Below, one piece after another: positions 18,578 to 26,628 of a DNA stretch of 64,000 nt. Source of the stretch: Phycisphaerae bacterium (GTDB lineage: Bacteria; Planctomycetota; Phycisphaerae; UBA1845); the NCBI GenBank assembly GCA_029260015.1, contig JAJDEB010000038.1, positions 1 to 64,000 on the forward strand. The letters are read 5' to 3'. Made by a program: the position numbers and the translations under genes. Numbering within the stretch: position 1 is the stretch's first letter; each line of letters begins with the position of its first letter. The notes below the pieces were generated by a model. It saw only the letters and a list, made by a program, of their open reading frames with translations, had not been told where the DNA came from and did not search any database.

Positions 18578-18874
18578 TTAGCCCTTCTTGCCCTTGTCGG
18601 CGCGACCGAGCGGAATAATGCTATCGACGTTGGCGTGCGGTCGGGCGATCACATGCACCGCAACCACTTCACCAATGCGCGAAGCGGCGGCTTGCCCTGC
18701 ATCGCAAGCAGCCTTTACTGCTGCCACATCACCACGAACCACCGCACTGACGTATCCGCCACCCGTTTTTTCGTAGGTGACCAATTCGACTTTCGCAGCC
18801 TTCACCATCGCGTCGGCTGCTTCCACCACGGTCGGAAAACTGCGACACTCAATCATACCCAAGGCATCTGCCAT
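18578..18874 (-). CDS. BMC-H shell hexamer
   Basis: This is the only BMC-H in the operon, a 98-residue single-domain shell protein that would form most of the facets. The sequence MADALGMIECRSFPTVVEAADAMVKAAKV, the KTGGGYVSAVVRGDV segment and VHVIARPHANVD near the end are textbook BMC-H. It has the best ribosome site in the operon (AGGAGG, 9 nt before the ATG), in keeping with a protein needed in large amounts. From memory it closely resembles Hoch_5815 of H. ochraceum. Confidence 0.96.
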   Translation of the reverse strand: MADALGMIECRSFPTVVEAADAMVKAAKVELVTYEKTGGGYVSAVVRGDVAAVKAACDAGQAAASRIGEVVAVHVIARPHANVDSIIPLGRADKGKKG

Positions 18875-18949
18875 AATGATGAACCTCCTTTGAAGCTTTT
18901 GTCGAATCCGCCAGCCAACTTGCCAACGGATCGTTTAATCGCATTTGGT

Positions 18950-19579
18950 TTATTTTGTTTTGCTCTTACCGGTTACGCCTTCGATCGCAGCCAGCGCTGC
19001 CTTATAACCGACCTCAATGTCTCGTTCTTCACCGCCAAGATACAAACGCCCAAAGCTGCCGAACACCCGCACTTCTAGCACATTGATGTTGGCCGCTTTC
19101 TCTGCTTCGTTCGCAGCCAGCGCTGCATAACCGGCTGGCTCGACTTCCATGACGTACAACGTCTGCCCGGCGATAATCATGTTGCCGTGACGCATGCGGT
19201 TGACCAACTGCGTCTGATGATCGTCAACATGTCGAATCACCTGACTTGACGCAATGCGTGGTTTGGCGCGATCCTCTTCGCTGAGTTCCAGCGATTCAAG
19301 AATAGAAGCCCCGGCTTGTCGCACATCGGCTTGCGAATCGGAGTGGATTTCAAGCATGCCATATAGTCGCTCGACAATCTGCATACCGGGTTTAACGTTG
19401 GTGCTCTTCAGCGCAATGTCAGTGACGCGGTTGATTTCAATACCGGGAGAAATCTCGATGTATAGACTGGCCATCCCCGCGACAGGAAGAAAGCCCTGCG
19501 CAACCGTGCCCAAAAACGCAGCGTACTGCGGTTGAATGCTGTCTAGAAAACAATACGTTCGTAGATCGACGTCTGCCAT
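18950..19579 (-). CDS. BMC-T shell trimer, double-stacking (CsoS1D-like) type
   Basis: This 209-residue protein has two BMC-like domains. Domain 1 contains LRTYCFLDSIQPQYAAF and VEISPGIEINRVTDIALK. Domain 2 contains QLVNRMRHGNMIIAGQTLYVMEVEPAGYAALAANEAEKAA. This is the pattern of BMC-T proteins that stack as two trimers and are thought to gate large substrates or cofactors. From memory it resembles Hoch_5816 of H. ochraceum. It lies between the RpiB-DeoC fusion and the BMC-H gene, with gaps of 72 and 75 nt. A two-BMC-T, one-BMC-H, three-BMC-P set is sufficient for a complete shell. Confidence 0.9.
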   Translation of the reverse strand: MADVDLRTYCFLDSIQPQYAAFLGTVAQGFLPVAGMASLYIEISPGIEINRVTDIALKSTNVKPGMQIVERLYGMLEIHSDSQADVRQAGASILESLELSEEDRAKPRIASSQVIRHVDDHQTQLVNRMRHGNMIIAGQTLYVMEVEPAGYAALAANEAEKAANINVLEVRVFGSFGRLYLGGEERDIEVGYKAALAAIEGVTGKSKTK

Positions 19580-19651
19580 ATCAAGTTTCCGATCGATGAT
19601 TTCGGGCGGTTGTTGTCACCGCCAGTTTACAGTTCTCTAATACGTCCCGGC

Positions 19652-21136
19652 CTAGTACTTCCCGTCACCGCCAGCGCCTGCCGAAACAGTTACGCCCTTT
19701 GCTTCCTGCACGATGCGAACGCCTGCGCTAACACCCAAGCGTGTCGCCCCGGCTCGAATCATCTGAGTGGCATCATCGAAACTGCGAATGCCCCCCGATG
19801 CCTTCACACCCATTTTGGTTCCTTTGACCGATTCAGACATCAGCGCCACATCTTCTGCCGTCGCGCCACCCGGACCGAAACCGGTCGAGGTTTTGACAAA
19901 GTCCGCTCGCGCCCGACGGGCAGCAACACACGCCCGCGTCTTCTCGTCGTTGGTCAAAAGTGCGGTTTCTAAAATAACCTTGCAAATCGCCCCGCCGTCC
20001 ATGCACGATTCAACCACACTGCGTATGTCGTGATAGATGGCATCGTCATCGCCGCTCTTGAGCGCACCGACGTTGATCACCATATCGATTTCACGGGCAC
20101 CTTCGCGAATCGCCCGACGCGCTTCCAACGCTTTGACTTCAGCAACGTTCGCACCCAGCGGAAAGCCCACCACCGTACAGACTTTCACCGGACTGCCTCG
20201 CAAAATCGCCGCGCTTCGCTTCACCTGACACGGATTGACACAAACCGAGGCAAATCCAAATTCAATCGCCTCCCTGCAAAGCGTTTCGATCTGCTCATAC
20301 GTCGCATCAGGACGCAGCAGCGTATGGTCGATGTAGCGGGCGATCTCTTTCGGTACGTCACAACCATTGCCACGGCACACGATGCGATCCGCACCCATCG
20401 CAACAAACTCGCGAAGTCGCTCCGGATCAACCGGTCCGCTGGGCCTGCAGAATCCGCACTCGGGTCCAACGCAATCGCTGCCTGATGCCGGCATCCCAGC
20501 ACCGAGCATCGATGCGATCCGGTCGGCAACCCGCTGAAGATCGGCTTCGGATAAATCAGTCAATTCACTCTCCAACTTCTGCGATGCGGTATCCATCAAC
20601 GCGCCAGAGTCAACACTCGACGAGTCGGAATGTCCACATCCACACGAACCGTCAGCACGACCAGCGCATCCGCAAGCATGCGAATCAGCTTTCGCACCGT
20701 ACTCCATCGCGTTGATCATCTCAACGCGGCGAAGGTGACGTTCGGCTGTACACTGCGTATCCAAAAAAACGTCAACAAGCTGTTTGGCCAATGCCGGACC
20801 GATCAAACCCGCGCCCAGGGTCATCAGATTTGCGTCATTGTGCTCGCGACTGTTGCGAGCGCTGGACAGGTCATAGCAGAGCGCCGCCCGCACACCTGGC
20901 ACTTTGTTGGCGGCCATCGATGAACCAATGCCAGCGCCATCGATCATGATGCCTGCGTCTGTTTCACCAGAGGCAACCCGCGACGCGACGTCCTTGGCAA
21001 TCACAGGATAGTCGCAAGGCTCATCGCCAAACGTTCCGCAATCGACGACAGCGAATCCGCGGGCTTGGAGGTGTTCCGATAACGAACCCTTCAACTGGAA
21101 CCCGCCGTGGTCAGCCCCGATCGCGATTTTGCGCAT
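19652..21136 (-). CDS. RpiB-like isomerase fused to DeoC aldolase by a Cys-rich linker with an encapsulation-type helix
   Basis: This 494-residue, two-enzyme protein is first in the BMC operon. Residues 1-145 are RpiB-like (IAIGADHGGFQLK, SREHNDANLMTLG with His99). The catalytic Cys66 of E. coli-type RpiB is Asp66 here (MIDGAGIG), so its chemistry may differ. Residues 266-485 are deoxyribose-phosphate aldolase, which splits deoxyribose-5-phosphate into acetaldehyde and glyceraldehyde-3-phosphate. Schiff-base Lys415 (FVKTSTGFG), Asp351 and Lys445 are present. The linker holds Cys clusters (C155, C157, C165, C167; C222, C227, C230; C254, C259). It also holds a helix at about 193-212 (LSEADLQRVADRIASMLG) closely similar to the encapsulation peptide of the operon's aldehyde dehydrogenase. 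The fusion would supply aldehyde to that enzyme. Confidence 0.93.
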   Translation of the reverse strand: MRKIAIGADHGGFQLKGSLSEHLQARGFAVVDCGTFGDEPCDYPVIAKDVASRVASGETDAGIMIDGAGIGSSMAANKVPGVRAALCYDLSSARNSREHNDANLMTLGAGLIGPALAKQLVDVFLDTQCTAERHLRRVEMINAMEYGAKADSHACGCAGRADGSCGCGHSDSSSVDSGALMDTASQKLESELTDLSEADLQRVADRIASMLGAGMPASGSDCVGPECGFCRPSGPVDPERLREFVAMGADRIVCRGNGCDVPKEIARYIDHTLLRPDATYEQIETLCREAIEFGFASVCVNPCQVKRSAAILRGSPVKVCTVVGFPLGANVAEVKALEARRAIREGAREIDMVINVGALKSGDDDAIYHDIRSVVESCMDGGAICKVILETALLTNDEKTRACVAARRARADFVKTSTGFGPGGATAEDVALMSESVKGTKMGVKASGGIRSFDDATQMIRAGATRLGVSAGVRIVQEAKGVTVSAGAGGDGKY

Positions 21137-21376
21137 GAATCCTTACCGTCAAGACAATGATGAATAGCGTGGTGCTGGCCGAGCAACAATTCTTTATTGG
21201 ACCATAAGGAACGATCGTGTCAAGACTTGTGCCATATTCAACGGGCTGCCCGCAACTACACAACTCACCTCCGTTTCGAGTCGATATGGATTGTAGGTTA
21301 TAGACGCTCGCGGCGATCGCCTTGCGCCATCGTTTTAGGACGGGAAACCAACTCACAAAACTCGGGGGTTACGCCA
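21137..21376. promoter_or_regulatory. Divergent promoter region between BMC operon and HDOD gene
   Basis: The 240-nt gap separates two divergent transcription units. On the minus strand a perfect TTGACA (21218-21223) could be the -35 box of the BMC operon, but the best -10 match 17-19 nt further on is weak (CCAATA/CAATAA). No regulator gene and no operator palindrome are evident next to the operon. Confidence 0.35.
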
Positions 21377-22435
21377 GTGGGATTGTGGAACTGGGTCATG
21401 GACATGTTGATTGGCGGCAACTCCGACGCTGCCAGTCCTCCGGTAAGAATGACCGAATCATCAACTGCGGTTGCTGTACTCGAACGTGAAGTTGAAGCGC
21501 CGAAGGCGAACAACGACTCGGACAGCGAGTGCTGGTGGCAGGCGGAAGGCGAATGCTACACAGAACGCGCACCGCTTGATTCGATCAATCTTTCGACCGA
21601 GGCCCGCGCTTTGGAAAATATGCTCATCTCGCAATTTGACGGGCATGATCTTTCGCTTCCGCCGCTTCCCCGCGTGCCCGAAGCGGTCCTGCGAAAACTG
21701 CGCAAGCGCAACTGCAACCTGCCTGAAATCGCCCATGACATCAGCGAAGACCAAGTCAGCGCCGCATCCGTGCTGCGCATGTCGAACTCACCGCTTTATC
21801 GCGGGATGAACAAAATCACGTCGCTGGAGATGGCCGTCGTTCGACTCGGCTCCAATGCGATCAAGACGCTAATGCTCCATCAGTCGATGCGTTCCGCCTC
21901 ATTTGAACAAGGCGGGGCAAATGCAAAAATCGCCGAGATGCTGTCGCTTCGCGCATTGTCAGCCGCTTACGTCATGCGCGAGCTGGCTGAATTGACTGAC
22001 TTGGATGTCGAAGAAGCATTCATGATCGGTTTGCTCCATGACATCGGTAACGTCATGGTTCTCAGGACGGCCAACAGCCTCAAGAAGCTGTCGCGTTTCG
22101 AGATCGATATGGAATCGTTTGAGTATCTATGTCAGGAGACCCATCAAGAATTCGGTGAGTTGATTGCTGATTCCTGGGGCCTTCCCGATCACATTCGGTC
22201 ATTGGTCTCGAATCATCACGAATATCCCGAGCCCGATGATCCCCTTTTCAAAGAACGCCTGCTCATCGAGTTGACCGACATGATCTGCTCGTTGCTGACA
22301 TTTACTCCCTACCAGCCGTACAATCTGCTCGAATCGCGGGCTGCCAAGGATCTGGGATTCGCAGATCGGCCCGAATTTGGCGCGCTGCTGGAACGCCTGC
22401 CGGATGATCTCGAAGAAGTGCTCGAGTTCTTCTAA
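21377..22435 (+). CDS. HDOD-domain protein
   Basis: This protein of about 352 residues is built around an HDOD domain, a catalytically degenerate HD-type helical fold found in bacterial signalling proteins. The domain spans ISQFDGHDLSLPPLPRVPEAVLRKL, DISEDQVSAASVLRMSNSPLYRG, MAVVRLGSNAIKTL and FMIGLLHDIGNVM, and ends near SLVSNHHEYP. The N-terminal 80 residues are acidic and unstructured. The frame is open from 21197; the GTG at 21377, after GGGGG, gives the more natural start MGLWNWVMDMLIGG, but the start is not certain. Such proteins often work in motility, chemosensory or stress signalling. It faces a sensor kinase gene but is convergent with it. Confidence 0.82.
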   Translation: MGLWNWVMDMLIGGNSDAASPPVRMTESSTAVAVLEREVEAPKANNDSDSECWWQAEGECYTERAPLDSINLSTEARALENMLISQFDGHDLSLPPLPRVPEAVLRKLRKRNCNLPEIAHDISEDQVSAASVLRMSNSPLYRGMNKITSLEMAVVRLGSNAIKTLMLHQSMRSASFEQGGANAKIAEMLSLRALSAAYVMRELAELTDLDVEEAFMIGLLHDIGNVMVLRTANSLKKLSRFEIDMESFEYLCQETHQEFGELIADSWGLPDHIRSLVSNHHEYPEPDDPLFKERLLIELTDMICSLLTFTPYQPYNLLESRAAKDLGFADRPEFGALLERLPDDLEEVLEFF

Positions 22436-22491
22436 CGATGACCCCCTACCCGGTATCGGGAAACGCGATGCAACCAGTGATGCGCACATAA

Positions 22492-24081
22492 TCAGGTCAG
22501 ATTGACGAGCGGCGGAACCGTATTGGGTGACGCCTCCAAGGGTAGTGTCGCCGTAAAAGTACTCCCGACGTCCACGGTGCTTTCCAACTCGATGGTTCCC
22601 CCAAGCATCTCGCAAAGTTCCCGCGTGATCGCCAAGCCCAATCCCGTTCCGCTGTATTCACGGGTCATTGACGAATCCATCTGCCGAAACTTCTCAAACA
22701 CGTTTGCCTGCTGCGCTTCGGGAATGCCAACACCAGTGTCTTTGACGGCGAATGAAACTTTCTCGTCGCCAGCATTGCGCACGATCAAGTCAATCGAGCC
22801 ACCTCGCGGTGTGAACTTGATCGCGTTGCTCAAAAGGTTGTAAAGGATCTGATGTAACCGTCCTGAATCGGAACTCATTACCGGCAGGTCCGAGTCGATG
22901 TGCAGACTAAGCTCCAGTTCGCCCTTATCCGCAACCGGAGTCATAAAGTCGATCAGCTTCGTGCAGAGGTCATTTAACTCGAAAGTGTTGATATGCAGAT
23001 CAAACCGACCGGCTTCGATCTTGGCGAGGTCGAGCAAGTCGTTGATGATATCGAGCAGACTTCGCCCACTGGTCAGGATGTTACCGGCGTATCGCGACAA
23101 TCGATTCGGATCAATCGCCTTGCCATCGCCAGCTTCGGTAAGTAGTTCTGCAAATCCGATGATCGAAACCAACGGCGTGCGTAACTCATGGCTGACGTTG
23201 GCGATGAACTCACTCTTGACGCGGTTGCTTTCGTAGAGGGCAACGTTCGTTTCCGCCAACTCGCCCAAGCGCGTGTCTAGCGATCGATTGGTCTTGCTGA
23301 GTTGTTCTTGTGAATCCTGAAGGTGTCCGAGCATCTCGTTAAACGCAGTGCCCAATTCCTCAAATTCGTCGCCCGTTTCGATGACCGATCGGGCGCTCAT
23401 TTCACCGAGCGTCACTTTCTCCGCAATTCGGCGCAGTTTCCTGACCGGTGAGAGCAGCACTTTCTGCGTCACCCAATAAAACACCAGGACTGCCAGAAAC
23501 GCCCCCAATGCCAGCGACGCCACCAAAACACCAATGTTCAAAAGCGCGTGCTCTTGCGGAATGGGAATGTGTACTTCGATCAGGCCCTTCAGCTTGTCGG
23601 TGCCGGGATCACCGCCAGTTTCTCGAACCGCCATCGCCAGCCGAACCTCGGTTCGACCGTCTTCGAGATGTTCCAGTTTGTACCGATAGATGGCATCCGC
23701 ATCGCGCTGAAGCTCGGCGATTGCATGGGTGAGAAACCCTTCGCCTTGTCCTAAGAGTTCTCTCGCCTGCGCCTCTTCGACTGGAAAGAGCCTGGGGGGC
23801 GTAGCGGCTAGCTCGTCTGCACCGAATCGTTTGCGGAGTCGCGGCCAATTCCGGTTGATCGATTCTTGGGCGACTATCCAGTCCTGCCCCAGCAGATCGG
23901 TTTCCATGATCGCGACCGTCGCCGACTCTTTGGCCATCCGCAGGTACTGCTCGCGGGTTAAGTCGTTCATCCGGATCGCCGGAATAATCAGCGACGCAGC
24001 GATGATGATCAGGACTGCCGCCCCGAACAGAAACTGGCACTTGCGGGCCAATGAGATTTTCGTGTTGGGAAAAAGTCTCAT
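22492..24081 (-). CDS. Membrane sensor histidine kinase (HAMP-HisKA-HATPase)
   Basis: This 529-residue kinase has TM1 at about 18-37 and TM2 at about 183-205, enclosing a periplasmic sensor region of about 145 residues. A HAMP linker (205-260) and a coiled coil follow. The HisKA phosphoacceptor is His298 (ANVSHELRTPLVS). The HATPase domain shows the N box (LHQILYNLLSNAIKFTP), G1 (VKDTGVGIPE), F (FEKFRQMD) and G2 (GTGLGLAI) motifs. All catalytic elements are present. No response regulator gene is adjacent, so it is an orphan kinase whose signal is unknown. No clear ribosome site precedes the ATG at 24081, but an internal start would remove TM1. Confidence 0.92.
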   Translation of the reverse strand: MRLFPNTKISLARKCQFLFGAAVLIIIAASLIIPAIRMNDLTREQYLRMAKESATVAIMETDLLGQDWIVAQESINRNWPRLRKRFGADELAATPPRLFPVEEAQARELLGQGEGFLTHAIAELQRDADAIYRYKLEHLEDGRTEVRLAMAVRETGGDPGTDKLKGLIEVHIPIPQEHALLNIGVLVASLALGAFLAVLVFYWVTQKVLLSPVRKLRRIAEKVTLGEMSARSVIETGDEFEELGTAFNEMLGHLQDSQEQLSKTNRSLDTRLGELAETNVALYESNRVKSEFIANVSHELRTPLVSIIGFAELLTEAGDGKAIDPNRLSRYAGNILTSGRSLLDIINDLLDLAKIEAGRFDLHINTFELNDLCTKLIDFMTPVADKGELELSLHIDSDLPVMSSDSGRLHQILYNLLSNAIKFTPRGGSIDLIVRNAGDEKVSFAVKDTGVGIPEAQQANVFEKFRQMDSSMTREYSGTGLGLAITRELCEMLGGTIELESTVDVGSTFTATLPLEASPNTVPPLVNLT

Positions 24082-24202
24082 AGTTGATTACAACGGCGCT
24101 TCGTATTCGCGCGACGGTCGCGCACCTGCTGGGATGCTCCGAAATCCCCTGCCAGATGCATGAATCCAGTATAACCGGCAACACCTGGTTGCACGAACCC
24201 GC

Positions 24203-25447
24203 ATGAACCTTGACGGGGTTCTGATCGTAACTCAACCCATGACACCCTTTTTCTTGATACTCGTCGCCTCCTGCGTTTTCGATTTCGCAGTATTTGCCAT
24301 ACTCATATGGTTGCCCGCGTACCATGTGTCACGAAAGGGCACCGACCGAGTCAGCTTCGGAATGCTTGCAACATCACTTGCAGGGGCGATCGCTATCGTA
24401 TCTGTAAAATCGATCGCGATGATGGTAATGGGAATAGGCCTTTTCGGACTGATTCACCTGTTGTATCTCGATGTCGCCATCGTCGCACCAGCCGTCGGGA
24501 TGTTGCTGATTTTGAGTCGATACCGCAGCACCCCGGGCATCGGTAAGGTGACGTTCGGTTCACCGGGAACCGTCATCGCCCTATTATTGATGCTGTTGGT
24601 TCCAATCTGCCTATACGCTTCCTATGTCGAACCATTCAACCTCCAGGTAGAAACCAGTAATCTCGACGTGCCCGGAATGACTTCGTCGCCATCCCCCATC
24701 AAAATCGCAGTCCTCGCCGATCTGCAATTCAAGGAAGTGACCGAACATGAGCACAAGGCGGTCGATCTCGCGTTGGCCGCCAATCCGGACCTGATCCTGA
24801 TCCCGGGCGATGTCTTTCAAGGGTCGGAAGCCGATTATCGCAAGCAAGAGCCTGCGATCAAAGCCTTACTTAACAAGCTTGAAGCACCGAGCGGGGTATT
24901 TCTGGTTAGCGGAGATTGCGATCGACTCAGCACCCTGATGCAGGCGATTAAGGGAACGGCCATCCAGTTCATCGATGGACGTATGGCCACCGTCGACGTT
25001 CGAGGCACGCGGCTAGCGATCGCCGGAGTACCGATCAACTATCGCTCACCCATCGCGATCGACACGCTGCAAAGGCTACCCGGTACCGCCAATCAGTCAG
25101 ACGTGACCATCGTGCTGGCCCACCGTCCCGGCGTTGCCCTGCTGGACGAATTGCCGGAGGGCATCGATCTGATCATCGCCGGCCATACCCACGGGGGCCA
25201 AATTCAGATTCCCGGTTTCGGACCACCGGTAACGTTGTCCGCTGTTCCACGAAGCGTCGCTGCAGGCGGACTCAGTCGCCTCAACAATCAAAACGTATAT
25301 GTGTCACGGGGCATTGGTTGCGAGCGCGGGAGCGCCCCGCGAATCCGGTTTTTCTGCCCGCCGGAAGTTTCGATTCTAACGCTGTCGAGTATGACCAAAC
25401 AGACAGCACAGAACCGAACCCGTAGCAAAGCCGAATCGGATTTTTGA
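24203..25447 (+). CDS. Membrane-anchored metallophosphoesterase with altered metal-site motifs
   Basis: This 414-residue protein has four hydrophobic helices in the first 135 residues and a calcineurin-like phosphoesterase domain after them, an arrangement seen in YkuE/YaeI-type enzymes. Phosphoesterase blocks are recognisable: IAVLADLQF, LILIPGDVFQ, FLVSGDCDR, LAHRPG and IIAGHTHGGQIQIPG. Two blocks are unusual: the DxH of block 1 reads D-L-Q, and the GNH[DE] block reads GDCD, so a metal ligand and the catalytic His may be missing. The later His motifs are intact. It may be inactive, use a different metal site, or have another substrate. The start is uncertain; an internal ATG at 24239 is possible. 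Confidence 0.8.
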   Translation: MNLDGVLIVTQPMTPFFLILVASCVFDFAVFAILIWLPAYHVSRKGTDRVSFGMLATSLAGAIAIVSVKSIAMMVMGIGLFGLIHLLYLDVAIVAPAVGMLLILSRYRSTPGIGKVTFGSPGTVIALLLMLLVPICLYASYVEPFNLQVETSNLDVPGMTSSPSPIKIAVLADLQFKEVTEHEHKAVDLALAANPDLILIPGDVFQGSEADYRKQEPAIKALLNKLEAPSGVFLVSGDCDRLSTLMQAIKGTAIQFIDGRMATVDVRGTRLAIAGVPINYRSPIAIDTLQRLPGTANQSDVTIVLAHRPGVALLDELPEGIDLIIAGHTHGGQIQIPGFGPPVTLSAVPRSVAAGGLSRLNNQNVYVSRGIGCERGSAPRIRFFCPPEVSILTLSSMTKQTAQNRTRSKAESDF

Positions 25448-25556
25448 CCGAGAGTCGAATCAATTCTGCGGTACCGATTTGGTGCGCGGTGAGACAAGAC
25501 GGATCATCGACTCTGCGCCTGTCAACATTTTTTCTTTACTTTTGCCAAACAAAATA

Positions 25557-25585
25557 TTGCCTTTAGTATTCAGCATTCTTATACT
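25557..25585 (+). promoter_or_regulatory. Sigma70-like promoter of an orphan transcript
   Basis: TTGCCT (25557-25562), a 17-nt spacer and TATACT (25580-25585) give near-consensus -35 and -10 boxes at ideal spacing. The surrounding sequence is AT-rich compared with its neighbours. No gene with a ribosome site follows closely; the first ATG downstream (25609) opens a frame of only about 44 codons. Confidence 0.5.
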
Positions 25586-25890
25586 GTGAGTAACCCACTA
25601 CGGTGCAAATGGTTGGAACGTTTCGTGAATCTCGGTGGGCTGACAGGGGCAGTTTCTTGTCAGTTTGGGTCGTTTTGCACGCCCTGATCGATGTTTTCGC
25701 TAACTATATAAACGATAGACGGTTACAGAATCGCCCGTGAAGTACTCATAACGGGGACGTTTAGATTCGATGTGATTTTTGCCGATGGATGCAGCGAGAT
25801 TTTGCGTCCGAAATCGTCATGAATCCAAGGGCTATCGCATTGCGACTGGTTCGCGAATCTAAAATCGACCGAAGGTCCGGGTGGGGCTAC

Positions 25891-25950
25891 TTGTTCGAGA
25901 GGCTTGTGTTCAAGAGACCTGTGTTCAAGCGACCCGTGTTCAAGCGACCC
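25891..25950. repeat. 15-bp tandem repeat, four copies
   Basis: Three near-identical 15-bp units (GTGTTCAAGCGACCC type, the first with two changes) run from 25906 to 25950. A degenerate unit precedes them at 25891-25905. On the plus strand the unit reads as the pentapeptide VFKRP. Because the period is a multiple of three, open frames persist through the array in several readings, which inflates the apparent coding potential. Confidence 0.85.
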
Positions 25951-26067
25951 GTGGAATTCGGAATTGCTCGAAAAGTTTGGTCGGTCCAAAGGACAATGAC
26001 ATCTAGCGGACGCTCGTAACTCATGAGTGTCGATGAATATTGAGATTTGAGTACCGTCGGCAGTGAC

Positions 26068-26139
26068 ATGAACGCAGCAACCAACATGATTGCAGCAACC
26101 AACATGAACGCAGCAACCAACATGAACGCAGCAACAGGG
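26068..26139. repeat. 18-bp tandem repeat, four copies
   Basis: Four units of ATGAACGCAGCAACCAAC run head to tail. The second has a two-base change and the fourth differs in its last bases. On the plus strand it reads MNAATN repeats and stops after 27 codons; on the minus strand it reads CCVHVG. It is too short and has too few copies to be a CRISPR array. Confidence 0.9.
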
Positions 26140-26363
26140 AGCGGTAACTAAAGAACAGTTGGGACGATTTCGATGAACTGGTAATGCGGAGTATGAATTC
26201 ACCGCGCTTGCCGTACTTCGATTCAGCAGCCCAATTAGTCAACGCAAATTCGGTGGGCAATGCAGCGGGAGACATCTTTCCTAGCGGACAGATCGTTCCC
26301 GGCAGACAGATCGCTGCTTGGTGTTGCCAATCACCTTTACAATACATCGATCTTCCACTCGCT

Positions 26364-26415
26364 GCGGCACCCTTTGACCGCGCCAATACAATCGGGGTGC
26401 CGCACGCCTTTTTTT
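26364..26415 (+). terminator. Rho-independent terminator of the orphan transcript
   Basis: GCGGCACCC (26364-26372) pairs perfectly with GGGTGCCGC (26395-26403) around a 22-nt loop. Seven Ts follow at 26409-26415 after a 5-nt gap. The loop is longer than usual and the T-tract slightly displaced, so confidence is moderate. The nearest certain upstream gene on this strand ends more than 900 nt away. Confidence 0.6.
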
Positions 26416-26450
26416 ACTTATCGACGTGAAACCTGAACCGGATCGTACCT

Positions 26451-26592
26451 GTGTAGGCCCACGCGTCATCTTGCGGGTTGCGCTCCACTGTCATTCCCGC
26501 CACTGTCATCTCCGCGAAAGCGGGAACCCAGGCCCCGCGAGTTACACATCGCACGCTCTGGGCTCCCGCTTTCGCGAGAGTGACGAACCACA
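26451..26592. repeat. Dispersed palindromic repeat, copy 2 (long form)
   Basis: This copy shares the twin-palindrome core of the 5468-5576 element. It also shares a left flank (GGCCCACGCG, then CATCTTGCGGGTTGCGC) with the copy at 35679. It lies downstream of the flavin reductase gene, between its stop and the terminator at 26364. The repeated unit is therefore about 140 bp, larger than a simple REP. Confidence 0.85.
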
Positions 26593-26628
26593 CTGGGTGG
26601 CAAGCACACAGAGTGGATTTGAATTAGT

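Larger units (their letters stand above)
25448..26628. other. Long tract without a convincing gene; tandem repeats, promoter and terminator
   Basis: No open frame here has both a ribosome site and recognisable sequence. The tract holds a sigma70-like promoter (25557-25585), a 15-bp tandem repeat (25891-25950), an 18-bp tandem repeat (26068-26139), a terminator (26364-26415) and a dispersed repeat (26451-26592). Promoter and terminator face the same way and would delimit a plus-strand RNA of about 820 nt. A 159-codon minus-strand frame (25723-26202) runs through both tandem repeats and would encode a Cys/His-rich CCVHVG repeat. I do not call it a gene because no ribosome site or homology supports it. 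Confidence 0.5.

Noticed and set aside
26068..26139. Possible CRISPR-like array
   Set aside because: The units are directly adjacent with no spacers, only four copies exist, and no cas genes are in the window.
25723..26202. 159-codon minus-strand frame rich in CCVHVG repeats, possible metal-binding protein
   Set aside because: The frame stays open mainly because both tandem arrays have periods divisible by three. There is no ribosome site or similarity outside the repeats. Kept only as an observation.
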